Source: Formosa sp. Hel1_31_208 (GTDB lineage: Bacteria; Bacteroidota; Bacteroidia; Flavobacteriales; Flavobacteriaceae). Taken from it: DNA of 64,000 nucleotides. The notes under the pieces were generated by a model. The model did not search any database. It worked only from the letters and a program-made list of their open reading frames with translations, and had not been told where the DNA came from. The stretch spans positions 2,574,501 through 2,638,500 of the forward strand of contig NZ_LT629733.1 of NCBI RefSeq assembly GCF_900104785.1, given 5' to 3'. Positions 9,043 to 17,084 of this stretch are shown piece after piece (position 1 is the first letter of the stretch; every line of letters starts with the position of its first letter). Both the position numbers and the translations under genes were made by a program.

Positions 9043-9072
9043 AAAAAACCGCTAAAAATTTAGCGGCTTTAA
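9043..9072 (-). terminator. Terminator downstream of the 959-residue T9SS protein
   Basis: On the minus strand the stem CCGCTAAA/TTTAGCGG (9049-9056 and 9059-9066), extended by flanking A/T pairs, is followed by T8. It lies 25 bases beyond the stop at 9097. Confidence 0.8.
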
Positions 9073-9096
9073 TTTATTAATAAAAAGGTTTTAAGC

Positions 9097-11976
9097 TTAT
9101 TGCTTAATCACTCTTATGGTCTTAGTTGCATTTACAATTGTCACCTTAACAAAATACGTACCTGTTTGTAAGTTAGACATGTCTATATCACTATCTACCG
9201 TATTAGGAGTAGTGTTCATCACTACTTGACCTAACATATTATACATCGTTACATTCTCAATATTATTTTGAGCATTTAATGTTAATGTATTTTTAACTGG
9301 ATTCGGATAGTAAGTGAAAGCGGAAGGATTGTCAATTTCACCTAAACTCAGTGTAGCACATGTTACAGTTGCTGCCCATCCTGTTTCAGGTACAGAACCA
9401 TCAGAATTAAATTCAATGGTCAGCGCTCCAGAAGGATCAGTAGACGTAAAAGAATCTCCAATATTTAATTCACTTGATGCAACACTTGGCACACCTCCAT
9501 CACCACTCTCTTCGCCACATAGTGTTTGCGCTAGAACTGGGAATGTATTGTCTGGTCCATCATAAATAGTTAAGAAATCCCAGCAGCCATCTTGGGCACC
9601 TGCTCCTCCAGAACTTTCGAGATCAACATATGTGAAAGTTATGGTAACAACTTCGCCGGCAGCATCTGGGAATATTGTCGTAGATGTTGATTCATTATTT
9701 GCATATGAACCTGAATTACCACCTGAATCTAAGAAGATGCCGTTTGTACAATCTGGTGGCACAGCCACATAAGGAGTAGCAAACGAGAATGGTCCTGCCC
9801 AAGCAGACACGCCATCAACACCACAATCGGCCTGTACATAAAACTCATATGTATTATCACCAACTAAACCAGTAACATTATAAGGATTTGCAACTCCAGA
9901 AGCAGTTGCTGTTCCAGTCACGGTTCCTCCTGCGGTTACATCAACTAATTCGATGTTCCAAGAGGTAGCAGCTCCGTTTTCTGTCCAACCCAAATCAGCC
10001 GAAGTTTCTAAAATATTGGTAGCTGTTAACGCTGAAGGTGCAGGACAAGTTTCTATTGTCGCGAATGCAAACGGTCCAATCCAATTAGATGTTCCATCAA
10101 CACCACAATCTGATTGTACATAAAACTCGTAGCTATTGTTTTCTGTTAATCCCATAGCCATATATGGATTAGTAACACCAGTTACAGTCGCAACTCCGGT
10201 TACAGTGCCACCTGCAGTTACATCAACAATTTCTATATTCCATAGTGTAGCTGAACCAACTTCAGTCCATCCCAAATCAGCTGTTGTATCAGTAATGTTT
10301 ACAGCAGTTAGTGCAGAAGGATCTGGACAACTTGGTAATTCATCTAGTGTTACATCATCTATAGCAATATCATCAAGGAAATCACCAGAATCTGCGACAG
10401 AAAATCTTACTTGTGCATCACCTGTAAAAGTTAAGCCACTTAAGTTAATGACTTTTTGCTCCCAAGCACCTGACAACGAATTAGAATTGTAAACTGCTAC
10501 TACATTCCATGCAGCTCCATCCCAAACACTTACGGTAAGCGTTGCATTAGGACCTCCTTCATTATTACTAATCTCATGGAAAAGAAGCGCTGGTACTGCT
10601 AAACCAGAAACATCAATAAAAGGCGATGTTAATTCAGCATTCGTAGCATCTGGTGTAGAATCATCTACAACTGCATAGTAGTTTCCTGAAAGCGTACTTC
10701 CTGTAATTGTTCCGTTATTCCCAACATGGTTTGGCCCAGCAGTATTAAACAACCAATTTTCATCTCCTCCTAATGACCAACAATCAGGCACTGATCCTGC
10801 ATTTTCGAAATCTTCAGTATATGGAGCCGTAAAAGTTGTACACGCCGTAGTAAATGCGAATGGGCCAACCCATCCAGAAGTACCATTTACAACACAGTCT
10901 GCTCTTACATAAAACTCGTAAGCATTATTAGCTGTTAATCCAGTTTGATTATAAGGATTTGCAACTCCACTAGTTGTAGCAGTACCTGTAACAGTACCTC
11001 CAGCAGTAATATCTACCAGTTCTATATCCCATAAGGTTTCTGATCCTCCAGCAGTCCATCCTAGATCTGCAGAAGTAGTTAAAACATTAGTCGTTGTTAA
11101 TCCGCTTGGATCTGGACAAGCAACAGTAGTTGTAAAGGCAATGGGTCCAATCCAATTTGAGGTACCAACACCTCCACAATCTGCTTGCACATAAAATTCA
11201 TAATTATTTGAAGGCACTAATCCTGTTTGATTAAATGGATTTGAAACCCCAGAACTCGTAGCAGTTCCTGTGACTGTGCCTCCTGCAGTAATGTCTACTA
11301 ATTCAATATTCCAAGACGTAGCTGAACCTGTTTCTGTCCATCCTAAATCTGCTGAAAAACCATCAATTACGGTTGCAGTTAATGCTACTGGATCTGGACA
11401 TGCTGGTGGTGTAGCTGAAGTAATTGTCGGTGACGTCAAGCAGAAGCCCCATTGCCATCCACCTAAATCGTCATAAGAAAAACGATATTGAAAACCTGAC
11501 AATTGTGTTGAAGTATATCCTGCAATATTGATTACAGCTGTTGTATAAGGTACAATACTCGCACATGTTTGATAATCTGTATTTGTAGAATTTCCTGCAA
11601 AAGTTTCTACAGCCGTCCAAGTCATTGCATCAGCATCGTAGATTTCTATTGCTAATATATCTCCTCCAAGAGGTCTGTATACATAATCACTACTAATGGT
11701 CACCCATGTTTCTCCAGCAACACTTGCTGGTGTAAGATCAATTACAGGAGATGTAGTTTGAATATTATCTGCAGAACCGTTACCGGCAGCATCATCGTCA
11801 AAACTAAATGTAGCCCCCACAGCCGGATCTGATAAAAGTCCTACTCCTGTGTATGTCCCTGACAAAGTCCAGGCAGCGTTTGGCCAACTTGCAGCCTGAT
11901 TTAATGTTTGTGCCATACCATTGTATGAGAGCACTAACATTACTGCTATTAAAAATTTTAAAGTAATTTTTTTCAT
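9097..11976 (-). CDS. T9SS-secreted multidomain adhesin-like protein (FN3, cleaved-adhesin-like, CUB)
   Basis: The 959-residue protein has a signal peptide (to about residue 23, NGMAQ). Residues about 24-190 match the N-terminal domain of the 519-residue neighbour. Two fibronectin III domains (about 192-283 and 286-378) are followed by a MAM/cleaved-adhesin-like domain (about 380-547: YTEDFENAG ... DDIAIDDVTL), two more FN3 domains (about 549-640 and 643-734), a CUB-like domain (about 742-873: YDGPDN) and a type A T9SS sorting domain (about 885-959, ending RVIKQ). The four FN3 units are nearly identical to each other. It is probably a surface adhesin or glycan-binding protein; no catalytic site was recognised. 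Confidence 0.88.
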   Translation of the reverse strand: MKKITLKFLIAVMLVLSYNGMAQTLNQAASWPNAAWTLSGTYTGVGLLSDPAVGATFSFDDDAAGNGSADNIQTTSPVIDLTPASVAGETWVTISSDYVYRPLGGDILAIEIYDADAMTWTAVETFAGNSTNTDYQTCASIVPYTTAVINIAGYTSTQLSGFQYRFSYDDLGGWQWGFCLTSPTITSATPPACPDPVALTATVIDGFSADLGWTETGSATSWNIELVDITAGGTVTGTATSSGVSNPFNQTGLVPSNNYEFYVQADCGGVGTSNWIGPIAFTTTVACPDPSGLTTTNVLTTSADLGWTAGGSETLWDIELVDITAGGTVTGTATTSGVANPYNQTGLTANNAYEFYVRADCVVNGTSGWVGPFAFTTACTTFTAPYTEDFENAGSVPDCWSLGGDENWLFNTAGPNHVGNNGTITGSTLSGNYYAVVDDSTPDATNAELTSPFIDVSGLAVPALLFHEISNNEGGPNATLTVSVWDGAAWNVVAVYNSNSLSGAWEQKVINLSGLTFTGDAQVRFSVADSGDFLDDIAIDDVTLDELPSCPDPSALTAVNITDTTADLGWTEVGSATLWNIEIVDVTAGGTVTGVATVTGVTNPYMAMGLTENNSYEFYVQSDCGVDGTSNWIGPFAFATIETCPAPSALTATNILETSADLGWTENGAATSWNIELVDVTAGGTVTGTATASGVANPYNVTGLVGDNTYEFYVQADCGVDGVSAWAGPFSFATPYVAVPPDCTNGIFLDSGGNSGSYANNESTSTTIFPDAAGEVVTITFTYVDLESSGGAGAQDGCWDFLTIYDGPDNTFPVLAQTLCGEESGDGGVPSVASSELNIGDSFTSTDPSGALTIEFNSDGSVPETGWAATVTCATLSLGEIDNPSAFTYYPNPVKNTLTLNAQNNIENVTMYNMLGQVVMNTTPNTVDSDIDMSNLQTGTYFVKVTIVNATKTIRVIKQ
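9775..10332 (-). repeat. FN3-coding repeat pair, distal (units 3 and 4)
   Basis: Two adjacent units of about 280 bp code for near-identical FN3 domains, each with LGWTE, VDVTAGGTVTG, and a YEFYVQ(A/S)DCG core. They match the other pair at 10843-11403 across the intervening adhesin-like domain. Confidence 0.75.
10843..11403 (-). repeat. FN3-coding repeat pair, proximal (units 1 and 2)
   Basis: Two adjacent FN3-coding units, similar in DNA and protein to those at 9775-10332. Similarity at this level makes in-register recombination and copy-number change likely. The antisense open frames here are by-products of the biased codon use. Confidence 0.75.
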
Positions 11977-12003
11977 GAAATTATTGATTAAGTTAGTAAT
12001 ACT

Positions 12004-12057
12004 TAAAAATATGTTTATTCTACACCAATTAGAAAAGATACTTTGCCTAATCGATTA
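12004..12057 (-). promoter_or_regulatory. Promoter with TAATCGATTA operator, upstream of the 959-residue T9SS gene
   Basis: TATTTTTA (12004-12011, minus strand) is a near-consensus -7 element. The palindrome TAATCGATTA is at 12048-12057, its centre 45 bases upstream of the -7 centre and about 76 bases before the ATG. The same arrangement is seen upstream of the 519-residue protein. Confidence 0.5.
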
Positions 12058-12214
12058 AATTCTAAAAACACCGATAAAATGCACTATCATTGTCATTTCT
12101 TTAGTTTTAACAATTCAACAATGTAGGTTAATTCGTCAATTTTAAAAGTATTAAAATGTCCTTTATGGTTTCGGTGATGTTGGGTAATAAACTTAATTCT
12201 TAAAAACTATTTAT

Positions 12215-12338
12215 GTAGTGCGCAACAAATAATGTGATAGCAATGCCAAGAGGAAACATCTTATCTATATAAGCGTAAGCTCAATTTCGTTTATGTCATT
12301 ATAGGCTCTAGGAGTTGTTGGTTTCTACGCAATAAAAT
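12215..12338 (-). pseudogene. Probable old remnant of a fabI 3' end
   Basis: Read on the minus strand, 12215-12271 codes for YIDKMFPLGIAITLFVAHY. This aligns without gaps to YAEKMSPLGNATALDCANY near the C-terminus of the intact FabI, with 10 of 19 residues identical. The weaker similarity continues at the DNA level up to 12338, where the stop codon of VCBS copy A begins. This is the position predicted from the clearer fabI remnant at 14148-14396, which also ends at the stop of a VCBS gene. Nothing recognisable remains of the last 36 residues. The call depends on short, decayed similarity, supported mainly by position. Confidence 0.45.
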
Positions 12339-14036
12339 TTATTCTTTAATTAATTTGTGATTCCATATGCCCTTATCTGATTCTAACACCAGGATATAGT
12401 GACCTGCTTGAAGTGAAGACACATCTACACTATTGTTTTCTATTAAATTAACCACTAAAACTTCTTGACCTAAAAGATTAGTAACTCTAACCTTATTTAT
12501 GGTTGTGTCTGAATTAATTTTCAAGATATCACCTACAGGATTAGGATAAATATAACTCTCAACTTGAGATACATTTGTAAGCCCCAAAGTATTACTACCT
12601 TCAGTTACGGTTAATACTTGATTTACTGGGACATTATATATGATATCTTCAACACCACTGAGCCAAGTCAATTTGATATAATCTATAATTGTGCTATCTC
12701 CAAGACCAATATGTTTCAATTTAGAATTTTGACTTAAATACCCTTCACCACAATGAGTATATAGATATTGTTTTTCACCATTTACTGAAATTTCGATGCG
12801 AGTTCCAACTCCTTCTCTATTGCTGGTAGTACCTATGAACTTTAATTTAATCCAATTTGAATTAGACAAGACTGACGTATTCTTCCATAAAAAAATATCG
12901 TCATCATAATTATTAGTAACAACTAAGTCTATTAAACCATCGTTATTAATGTCTCCAGCAGCATTAGAATGACTTGCCCTGTTATTATTAGGAAAACTCG
13001 AATTACTCAATGTAAAACTGTCGCTACCGTTATTAAGATAAAAACCTGCTGAAGTGGTGGATTGTGCTGCAGTGCTCACATATAAATCGAGAGCTTTATT
13101 ATTATCCGCATCAAAAAACACAGCACCCCAACTAAAGGAATTTAATATAGTTCCAGTCGGCCCTGACACATTTGTAAAGGTTTCATCACCATTATTTTTT
13201 AGGAGATAATTTCCAGCAGAATTATTAGTCACATAGATATCAAAATAGCCATCACTATTATAATCCCCTACCGTAACGGTCATGGCATCTATAGACATAT
13301 CTGTTCCTGAAGACATACTAATATCATCAAAAGTGCCATCACCATTATTTTTGTAAAGTTTACTTTTTAAATTCACCTTATCATTAGACACATAAATATC
13401 TTGAAATCCATCATTATTGATATCCAAAAAAGCTGAGCAAAATGATAACACGGGATTTAGATCTATACCTGCTTGAAATGATACATCTGTAAATGTACCG
13501 TCGCCATCATTTTTATATAGTTTATTAGGAACAAGAAATGTACGATTACTTAAAAACACATCTAAAAACCCATCATTATTGTAATCTCCCCATGACGCCC
13601 CATAAGTGTAAAGATTATTTATAGAAATACCTGAAGTAGATGTTATATCTTGAAACGTCATATTACCAAGATTCTCTAGGAGTTTATTACCAACAGTCTC
13701 ACTGGTTACGAATAAATCATTATCACCATCATTGTCGAAATCAACCCATGTTACAGATCTGGTTTCATAATTTAAATACTGAAGATTATAGTTTTGCTCT
13801 ACAAAACTACCGTTGACATTTTTAAAAAATCGTACCTCATCTCCATCTTCAGAAGTTAGTGTTATATCATCCCACCCATCATTATCAAAATCACAAAAAG
13901 ACACACCATTGCCAAGAAAGGTAAAACCTGTGGCTACATTTATTCCCAAAGCAGTTGCCTGATTTTCAAATTGCACTTGTGACTGTAACGCGTATGTTGA
14001 CAAAAAGATAAGTAGTATAAAGAATTCCTTTTTCAT
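12339..14036 (-). CDS. T9SS-secreted FG-GAP/VCBS repeat protein with ASPIC/UnbV domain (copy A)
   Basis: This 565-residue protein has the same build as copy B: a signal peptide (to about residue 20, ALQSQ), FG-GAP/VCBS repeats with DxDxDG calcium loops (DFDNDGWDD, DFDNDGDND, DYNNDGFLD), an ASPIC/UnbV domain (about 405-475: GVGTRIEISV, LTWLSGVED) and a type A T9SS sorting domain (IYPNPVGD, LLGQEV, KLIKE end). It is closely similar to copy B over the full length, including the upstream region, and the two are products of a tandem duplication. One calcium loop differs from copy B (ADNNKALDL versus ADNDESLDL). It is transcribed from its own promoter. Confidence 0.9.
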   Translation of the reverse strand: MKKEFFILLIFLSTYALQSQVQFENQATALGINVATGFTFLGNGVSFCDFDNDGWDDITLTSEDGDEVRFFKNVNGSFVEQNYNLQYLNYETRSVTWVDFDNDGDNDLFVTSETVGNKLLENLGNMTFQDITSTSGISINNLYTYGASWGDYNNDGFLDVFLSNRTFLVPNKLYKNDGDGTFTDVSFQAGIDLNPVLSFCSAFLDINNDGFQDIYVSNDKVNLKSKLYKNNGDGTFDDISMSSGTDMSIDAMTVTVGDYNSDGYFDIYVTNNSAGNYLLKNNGDETFTNVSGPTGTILNSFSWGAVFFDADNNKALDLYVSTAAQSTTSAGFYLNNGSDSFTLSNSSFPNNNRASHSNAAGDINNDGLIDLVVTNNYDDDIFLWKNTSVLSNSNWIKLKFIGTTSNREGVGTRIEISVNGEKQYLYTHCGEGYLSQNSKLKHIGLGDSTIIDYIKLTWLSGVEDIIYNVPVNQVLTVTEGSNTLGLTNVSQVESYIYPNPVGDILKINSDTTINKVRVTNLLGQEVLVVNLIENNSVDVSSLQAGHYILVLESDKGIWNHKLIKE

Positions 14037-14049
14037 GATGTGTCTTTCT

Positions 14050-14095
14050 CAAATCTATAAAAAAATCTCCTCGTATCCATTTTCAATCGTTGAAA
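14050..14095 (-). promoter_or_regulatory. Promoter of VCBS copy A with perfect palindrome
   Basis: TAGATTTG (14050-14057, minus strand) is an exact -7 element, 13 bases from the ATG. The palindrome TTTCAATCGTTGAAA (14081-14095; 6-bp arms around TCG) begins 45 bases before the ATG. It is identical in sequence and position in copy B. Confidence 0.6.
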
Positions 14096-14100
14096 TGAAA

Positions 14101-14130
14101 AAAACCGATGCTAAACATCGGTTTTTTTTG
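14101..14130 (-). terminator. Duplicated fabI-type terminator
   Basis: The stem AAACCGATG/CATCGGTTT with a 5-base loop matches the functional fabI terminator at 16171-16200, carried along by the duplication. It would end any read-through from the fabI fragment before the copy A promoter. Confidence 0.75.
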
Positions 14131-14147
14131 TAATATCATTTTATTTT

Positions 14148-14396
14148 TTATTGCTTATCCACAAAGGCATCCATAACAGCATCACTCACACCCATATTAC
14201 TAAAACCGCCATCATTATATAAGTTTTGTAATGTAACGCGTTTTGTTAAATCACTAAATAGCGTTATGGTATAGTTCGCACAATCTCGCGTTGTTACAAG
14301 GCCTCAGGGTGACATCTTTTCTGCATAAACTATGAAATATAAATTCCTTTCTACCCTATCCAGAAATAATAGGTATTAGAGGCTAAGTAATCGTAT
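14148..14396 (-). pseudogene. fabI 3' fragment (duplication remnant)
   Basis: This region aligns to the last ~245 bases of the intact fabI (16219 to about 16463). In frame, the C-terminal 50 residues are nearly unchanged (NYTITLFSDLTKRVTLQNL, then NDGGFSNMGVSD, ending VDKQ and stop). Further upstream the frame has decayed: the codon for the leucine in KMSPLG is now a stop, and more changes and a small deletion follow. There is no start codon or active-site region, so it cannot code for an enzyme. The remnant ends exactly at the stop codon of VCBS copy B, which defines the duplication junction. Confidence 0.9.
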
Positions 14397-16106
14397 TTAC
14401 TCTTTAATTAATTTGTGATTCCAAATACCCTTATCTGATTCTAAAACAAGAATATACTGGCCTGCTTGAAGTGAAGACACATCTAAACTGTTATTTTCTA
14501 TTGAATTAACCACTAAAACATCTTGACCTAAAATAGTAATAACTCTAACCTTATTTATGGTTGTATCTGAATTAATTTTCAAGATATCACCTACAGGATT
14601 AGGATAGATATAACTCTCAGTTGTTGATACATTTGTAAGCCCCAATGTGTTGCTCCCTTCAGTTACTGTTAATACTTGATTTACTGGGACATTATAAATA
14701 ATATCCTCAACACCACTGAGCCAAGTCAATTTGACATAATCTATAACTGTATGATCTCCAAGACCAATATGTTTTAATTTAGAATTTTGACTTAAATACC
14801 CTTCACCACAGTGGCTATATCGATATTGTTTTTCGCCATTTACTGAAATCTCGATGCGAGTACCCACGCCATCTCTATTACTGGTAGTGCCTACAAGCTT
14901 TAATTTAATCCAATTTGAATTAGACAGTACAGATGTATTCTTCCATAAAAAAATATCCTCATCGAAGCGATTAGTTACAACTAAATCTATTAGACCATCG
15001 TTATCAATATCTCCAATAGCGTTAGAATAACTTGACCTTGTGTCATTTGGAAAGCTTGAATTGTTCAATGTAAAACTACTATTGCCATTGTTTAGAAAAA
15101 ACCCTCCTGGTAGAAACCCTGTGGATCCATCAGAGACAGCGCAAACATACAAATCTAAACTTTCATCATTATCAGCGTCAAAAAACACAGCCCCCCAACT
15201 AAAACTGCTAAAGACTGTTCCCGAAGATATGGCTACGTTTGTAAAGGTCTCATCCCCATTATTTCTGAGAAGATAATTTCCAATTATATTATTATTTGTA
15301 ACATAGATATCAAAATAACCATCATTATTGTAGTCACCAACAGTTGCAGTCATGGCATCAATAGCAATATCTGTTCCTGAAGACATACTTATATCATCAA
15401 AAGTGCCATCACCATTATTTTTATATAGTTTGTTTTTAAACAAATCCCTATCATTAGACACGTAAATATCTTGAAGCCCATCATTATTGATGTCTAAAAA
15501 AACAGAGCACAATGTAAGTTCAGGGTTAAGATTAATACCTGCTTGAAATGAGACATCTGTAAATGTGCCATCACCATCATTTTTATATAATTTGTTTGGT
15601 ACAAGAAATGTTCTATTACTTAAAAACACATCCAAAAACCCATCATTATTGTAGTCTCCCCATGTCACTCCATCAGTGTATAGATTATTTATTGATATGC
15701 CAGAAGTTGATGTTATATCTTGAAACGTCATATTACCAGCATTCTCTAGGAGTTTATTACCAACAGTCTCACTCGATACAAATAAATCATTATCACCATC
15801 ATTGTCGAAATCAACCCATGTCACCGACTTTGTTTCATAATTCAAATACTGTAGATTAAAGTTTTGTTCTACAAAACTACCGTTGACATTTTTAAAAAAT
15901 CGCACCTCATCTCCATCGACAGAAGTTAATGTTAGATCATCCCATCCATCATTATCAAAATCACAAAAGGATACACCATTACCAAAAGTAGTATTACCTG
16001 TGGCTACATTTACTCCCAGCTCAGTTGCTTGATTTTCAAATTGCACCTGCGATTGTAATGACCATATTGATAGTAATGTTAGTAGTATAAAAATATTCTT
16101 TTTCAT
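14397..16106 (-). CDS. T9SS-secreted FG-GAP/VCBS repeat protein with ASPIC/UnbV domain (copy B)
   Basis: This 569-residue paralogue of copy A has a signal peptide (to about residue 20), seven or so FG-GAP/VCBS repeats with DxDxDG calcium-binding loops, an ASPIC/UnbV domain (GVGTRIEISV, LTWLSGVED), and a type A T9SS sorting domain with IYPNPVGD and a KLIKE end. It follows the intact fabI on the same strand but has its own promoter (16120-16165), separated from fabI by a terminator. Compared with copy A it has a four-residue insertion in the sixth repeat region (SDGSTGFLPGG). Export to the surface or medium through the type IX system is expected; the ligand is unknown. Confidence 0.9.
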   Translation of the reverse strand: MKKNIFILLTLLSIWSLQSQVQFENQATELGVNVATGNTTFGNGVSFCDFDNDGWDDLTLTSVDGDEVRFFKNVNGSFVEQNFNLQYLNYETKSVTWVDFDNDGDNDLFVSSETVGNKLLENAGNMTFQDITSTSGISINNLYTDGVTWGDYNNDGFLDVFLSNRTFLVPNKLYKNDGDGTFTDVSFQAGINLNPELTLCSVFLDINNDGLQDIYVSNDRDLFKNKLYKNNGDGTFDDISMSSGTDIAIDAMTATVGDYNNDGYFDIYVTNNNIIGNYLLRNNGDETFTNVAISSGTVFSSFSWGAVFFDADNDESLDLYVCAVSDGSTGFLPGGFFLNNGNSSFTLNNSSFPNDTRSSYSNAIGDIDNDGLIDLVVTNRFDEDIFLWKNTSVLSNSNWIKLKLVGTTSNRDGVGTRIEISVNGEKQYRYSHCGEGYLSQNSKLKHIGLGDHTVIDYVKLTWLSGVEDIIYNVPVNQVLTVTEGSNTLGLTNVSTTESYIYPNPVGDILKINSDTTINKVRVITILGQDVLVVNSIENNSLDVSSLQAGQYILVLESDKGIWNHKLIKE

Positions 16107-16119
16107 GATGTGTCTTTCT

Positions 16120-16165
16120 CAAATCTATAAAAAAATCTCTTCGTATCCTTTTTCAATCGTTGAAA
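16120..16165 (-). promoter_or_regulatory. Promoter of VCBS copy B with perfect palindrome
   Basis: TAGATTTG (16120-16127, minus strand) is the -7 element. The palindrome TTTCAATCGTTGAAA is at 16151-16165, beginning 45 bases before the ATG, as in copy A. The right half overlaps a possible -33 TTG, although the spacing of 26 bases is longer than usual, which fits a regulator-dependent promoter. Confidence 0.6.
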
Positions 16166-16170
16166 TGAAA

Positions 16171-16200
16171 AAAACCGATGCTGAACATCGGTTTTTTTTT
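16171..16200 (-). terminator. fabI terminator
   Basis: AAACCGATG (16172-16180) pairs with CATCGGTTT (16186-16194) around a 5-base loop. The A-rich left flank gives the T tract on the minus strand. It lies 19 bases after the fabI stop. Confidence 0.8.
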
Positions 16201-16218
16201 GTAATATCATTTTATTTT

Positions 16219-17037
16219 TTATTGCTTATCCACAAAGGTATCCATAACAGCATCACTCACACCCATATTACTAAAACCGCCATCATTATATAAGTTTTGT
16301 AATGTGACACGCTTTGTTAAATCACTAAATAGCGTTATTGTATAATTAGCACAATCAAGAGCTGTCGCATTACCTAAAGGTGACATTTTTTCAGCATAAG
16401 AAATGAATCCATCAAATCCCTTTACACCTTGACCAGCTGTGGTTGGTGTTGGTGACTGAGAAATGGTATTGACTCTCACGTTTTTATCTCTTCCGAAGAA
16501 ATATCCAAAACTACGTGCAATACTTTCTAAATAGGCTTTATTGTCGGCCATATCATTATAATCTGGAAATACACGTTGTGCGGCCATATAAGTTAAGGCT
16601 ACAATACTTCCCCATTCATTCATGGCATCAGCTTTATAAAGGGTTTGCATAACTTTATGAAATGACATCGCAGAGACATCGGTACCTTTTTGAGTCCAAT
16701 CGTATTTTTGATCGGTGTAAGGTCTACCTTTTCTAACGTTTATAGACATACCAATAGAATGCAATACAAAGTCAATTTTACCACCAAGAATTTCCATAGA
16801 TTTCTCAACGAGGTTTTGTAAATCTTCTTCTGAAGTTGCATCGGCAGGAATAATTTGAGAACCTGTTTGTTCGGCTAGCTCATTTATTTGTCCCATTCGC
16901 ATCGCTATAGGTGCATTGGTAAGCACAAACGTGCCACCTTCTTCATGCACGCGTTCAGCCGTTTTCCATGCGATTGAATTCGAATCTAATGCGCCAAAAA
17001 TAATTCCGCGTTTTCCTTTTAGTAAATTGTATGACAT
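16219..17037 (-). CDS. fabI: Enoyl-[acyl-carrier-protein] reductase (NADH), FabI
   Basis: FabI catalyses the last reduction of each fatty acid elongation cycle. The 272-residue length is normal. The N-terminal Rossmann region shows GKRGIIFGALDSNSIAW, and the FabI-type catalytic pair is present as Y-x6-K in YNDMADNK. The SQSPTPTTAGQGVKGF segment and the C-terminal KMSPLGNATALDCANY match the family, including the substrate-binding loop. The gene is intact, but its last ~245 bases have been copied into the tandem array downstream. It is the target of triclosan-type inhibitors in other bacteria. Confidence 0.96.
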   Translation of the reverse strand: MSYNLLKGKRGIIFGALDSNSIAWKTAERVHEEGGTFVLTNAPIAMRMGQINELAEQTGSQIIPADATSEEDLQNLVEKSMEILGGKIDFVLHSIGMSINVRKGRPYTDQKYDWTQKGTDVSAMSFHKVMQTLYKADAMNEWGSIVALTYMAAQRVFPDYNDMADNKAYLESIARSFGYFFGRDKNVRVNTISQSPTPTTAGQGVKGFDGFISYAEKMSPLGNATALDCANYTITLFSDLTKRVTLQNLYNDGGFSNMGVSDAVMDTFVDKQ

Positions 17038-17084
17038 GCTGTTGTAATTAAGATGTTAGTTGATTTATGTGTTCAAAGATAGTA

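Larger units (their letters stand above)
12339..14396 (-). repeat. Tandem duplication, unit 1 (VCBS copy A plus fabI 3' fragment)
   Basis: This 2,058-bp unit contains VCBS copy A, its promoter, a copy of the fabI terminator and a copy of the last ~245 bases of fabI. It aligns in the same order with unit 2 (14397 to about 16463). The end of unit 1 abuts the stop codon of copy B without a spacer. Confidence 0.88.
14397..16463 (-). repeat. Tandem duplication, unit 2 (VCBS copy B plus fabI 3' end)
   Basis: This is the second copy of the ~2.06-kb unit. Here the fabI part is continuous with the rest of the intact gene. The right boundary near 16463 is where the similarity to the remnant at 14148-14396 stops; it was set by eye and may be off by a few bases. 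Confidence 0.85.

Noticed and set aside
10136..10492. Long plus-strand open frames opposite the FN3 protein (also at 9314-9565 and 11270-11476) as antisense genes
   Set aside because: They mirror the repeated, alanine/threonine-rich FN3 coding sequence, recur with the repeat, and have no promoter or family resemblance.
9097..11403. The repeated FN3 sequence as a CRISPR-like array
   Set aside because: The repeats are about 280 bp, coding and in frame, without short spacers; no cas genes are nearby.
5545..16106. A prophage, transposon or defence island in the T9SS gene region
   Set aside because: No integrase, transposase, toxin-antitoxin or nuclease gene was found. All genes encode exported structural proteins, and the repeats are explained by tandem duplication.
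16226..16234. TTATCCACA, a perfect DnaA-box sequence, here and at 14155-14163 and 2122-2130, as a possible origin of replication
   Set aside because: The first two are copies of the same fabI codons, and the third is inside the histidine kinase gene. There is no cluster and no AT-rich unwinding region beside them.
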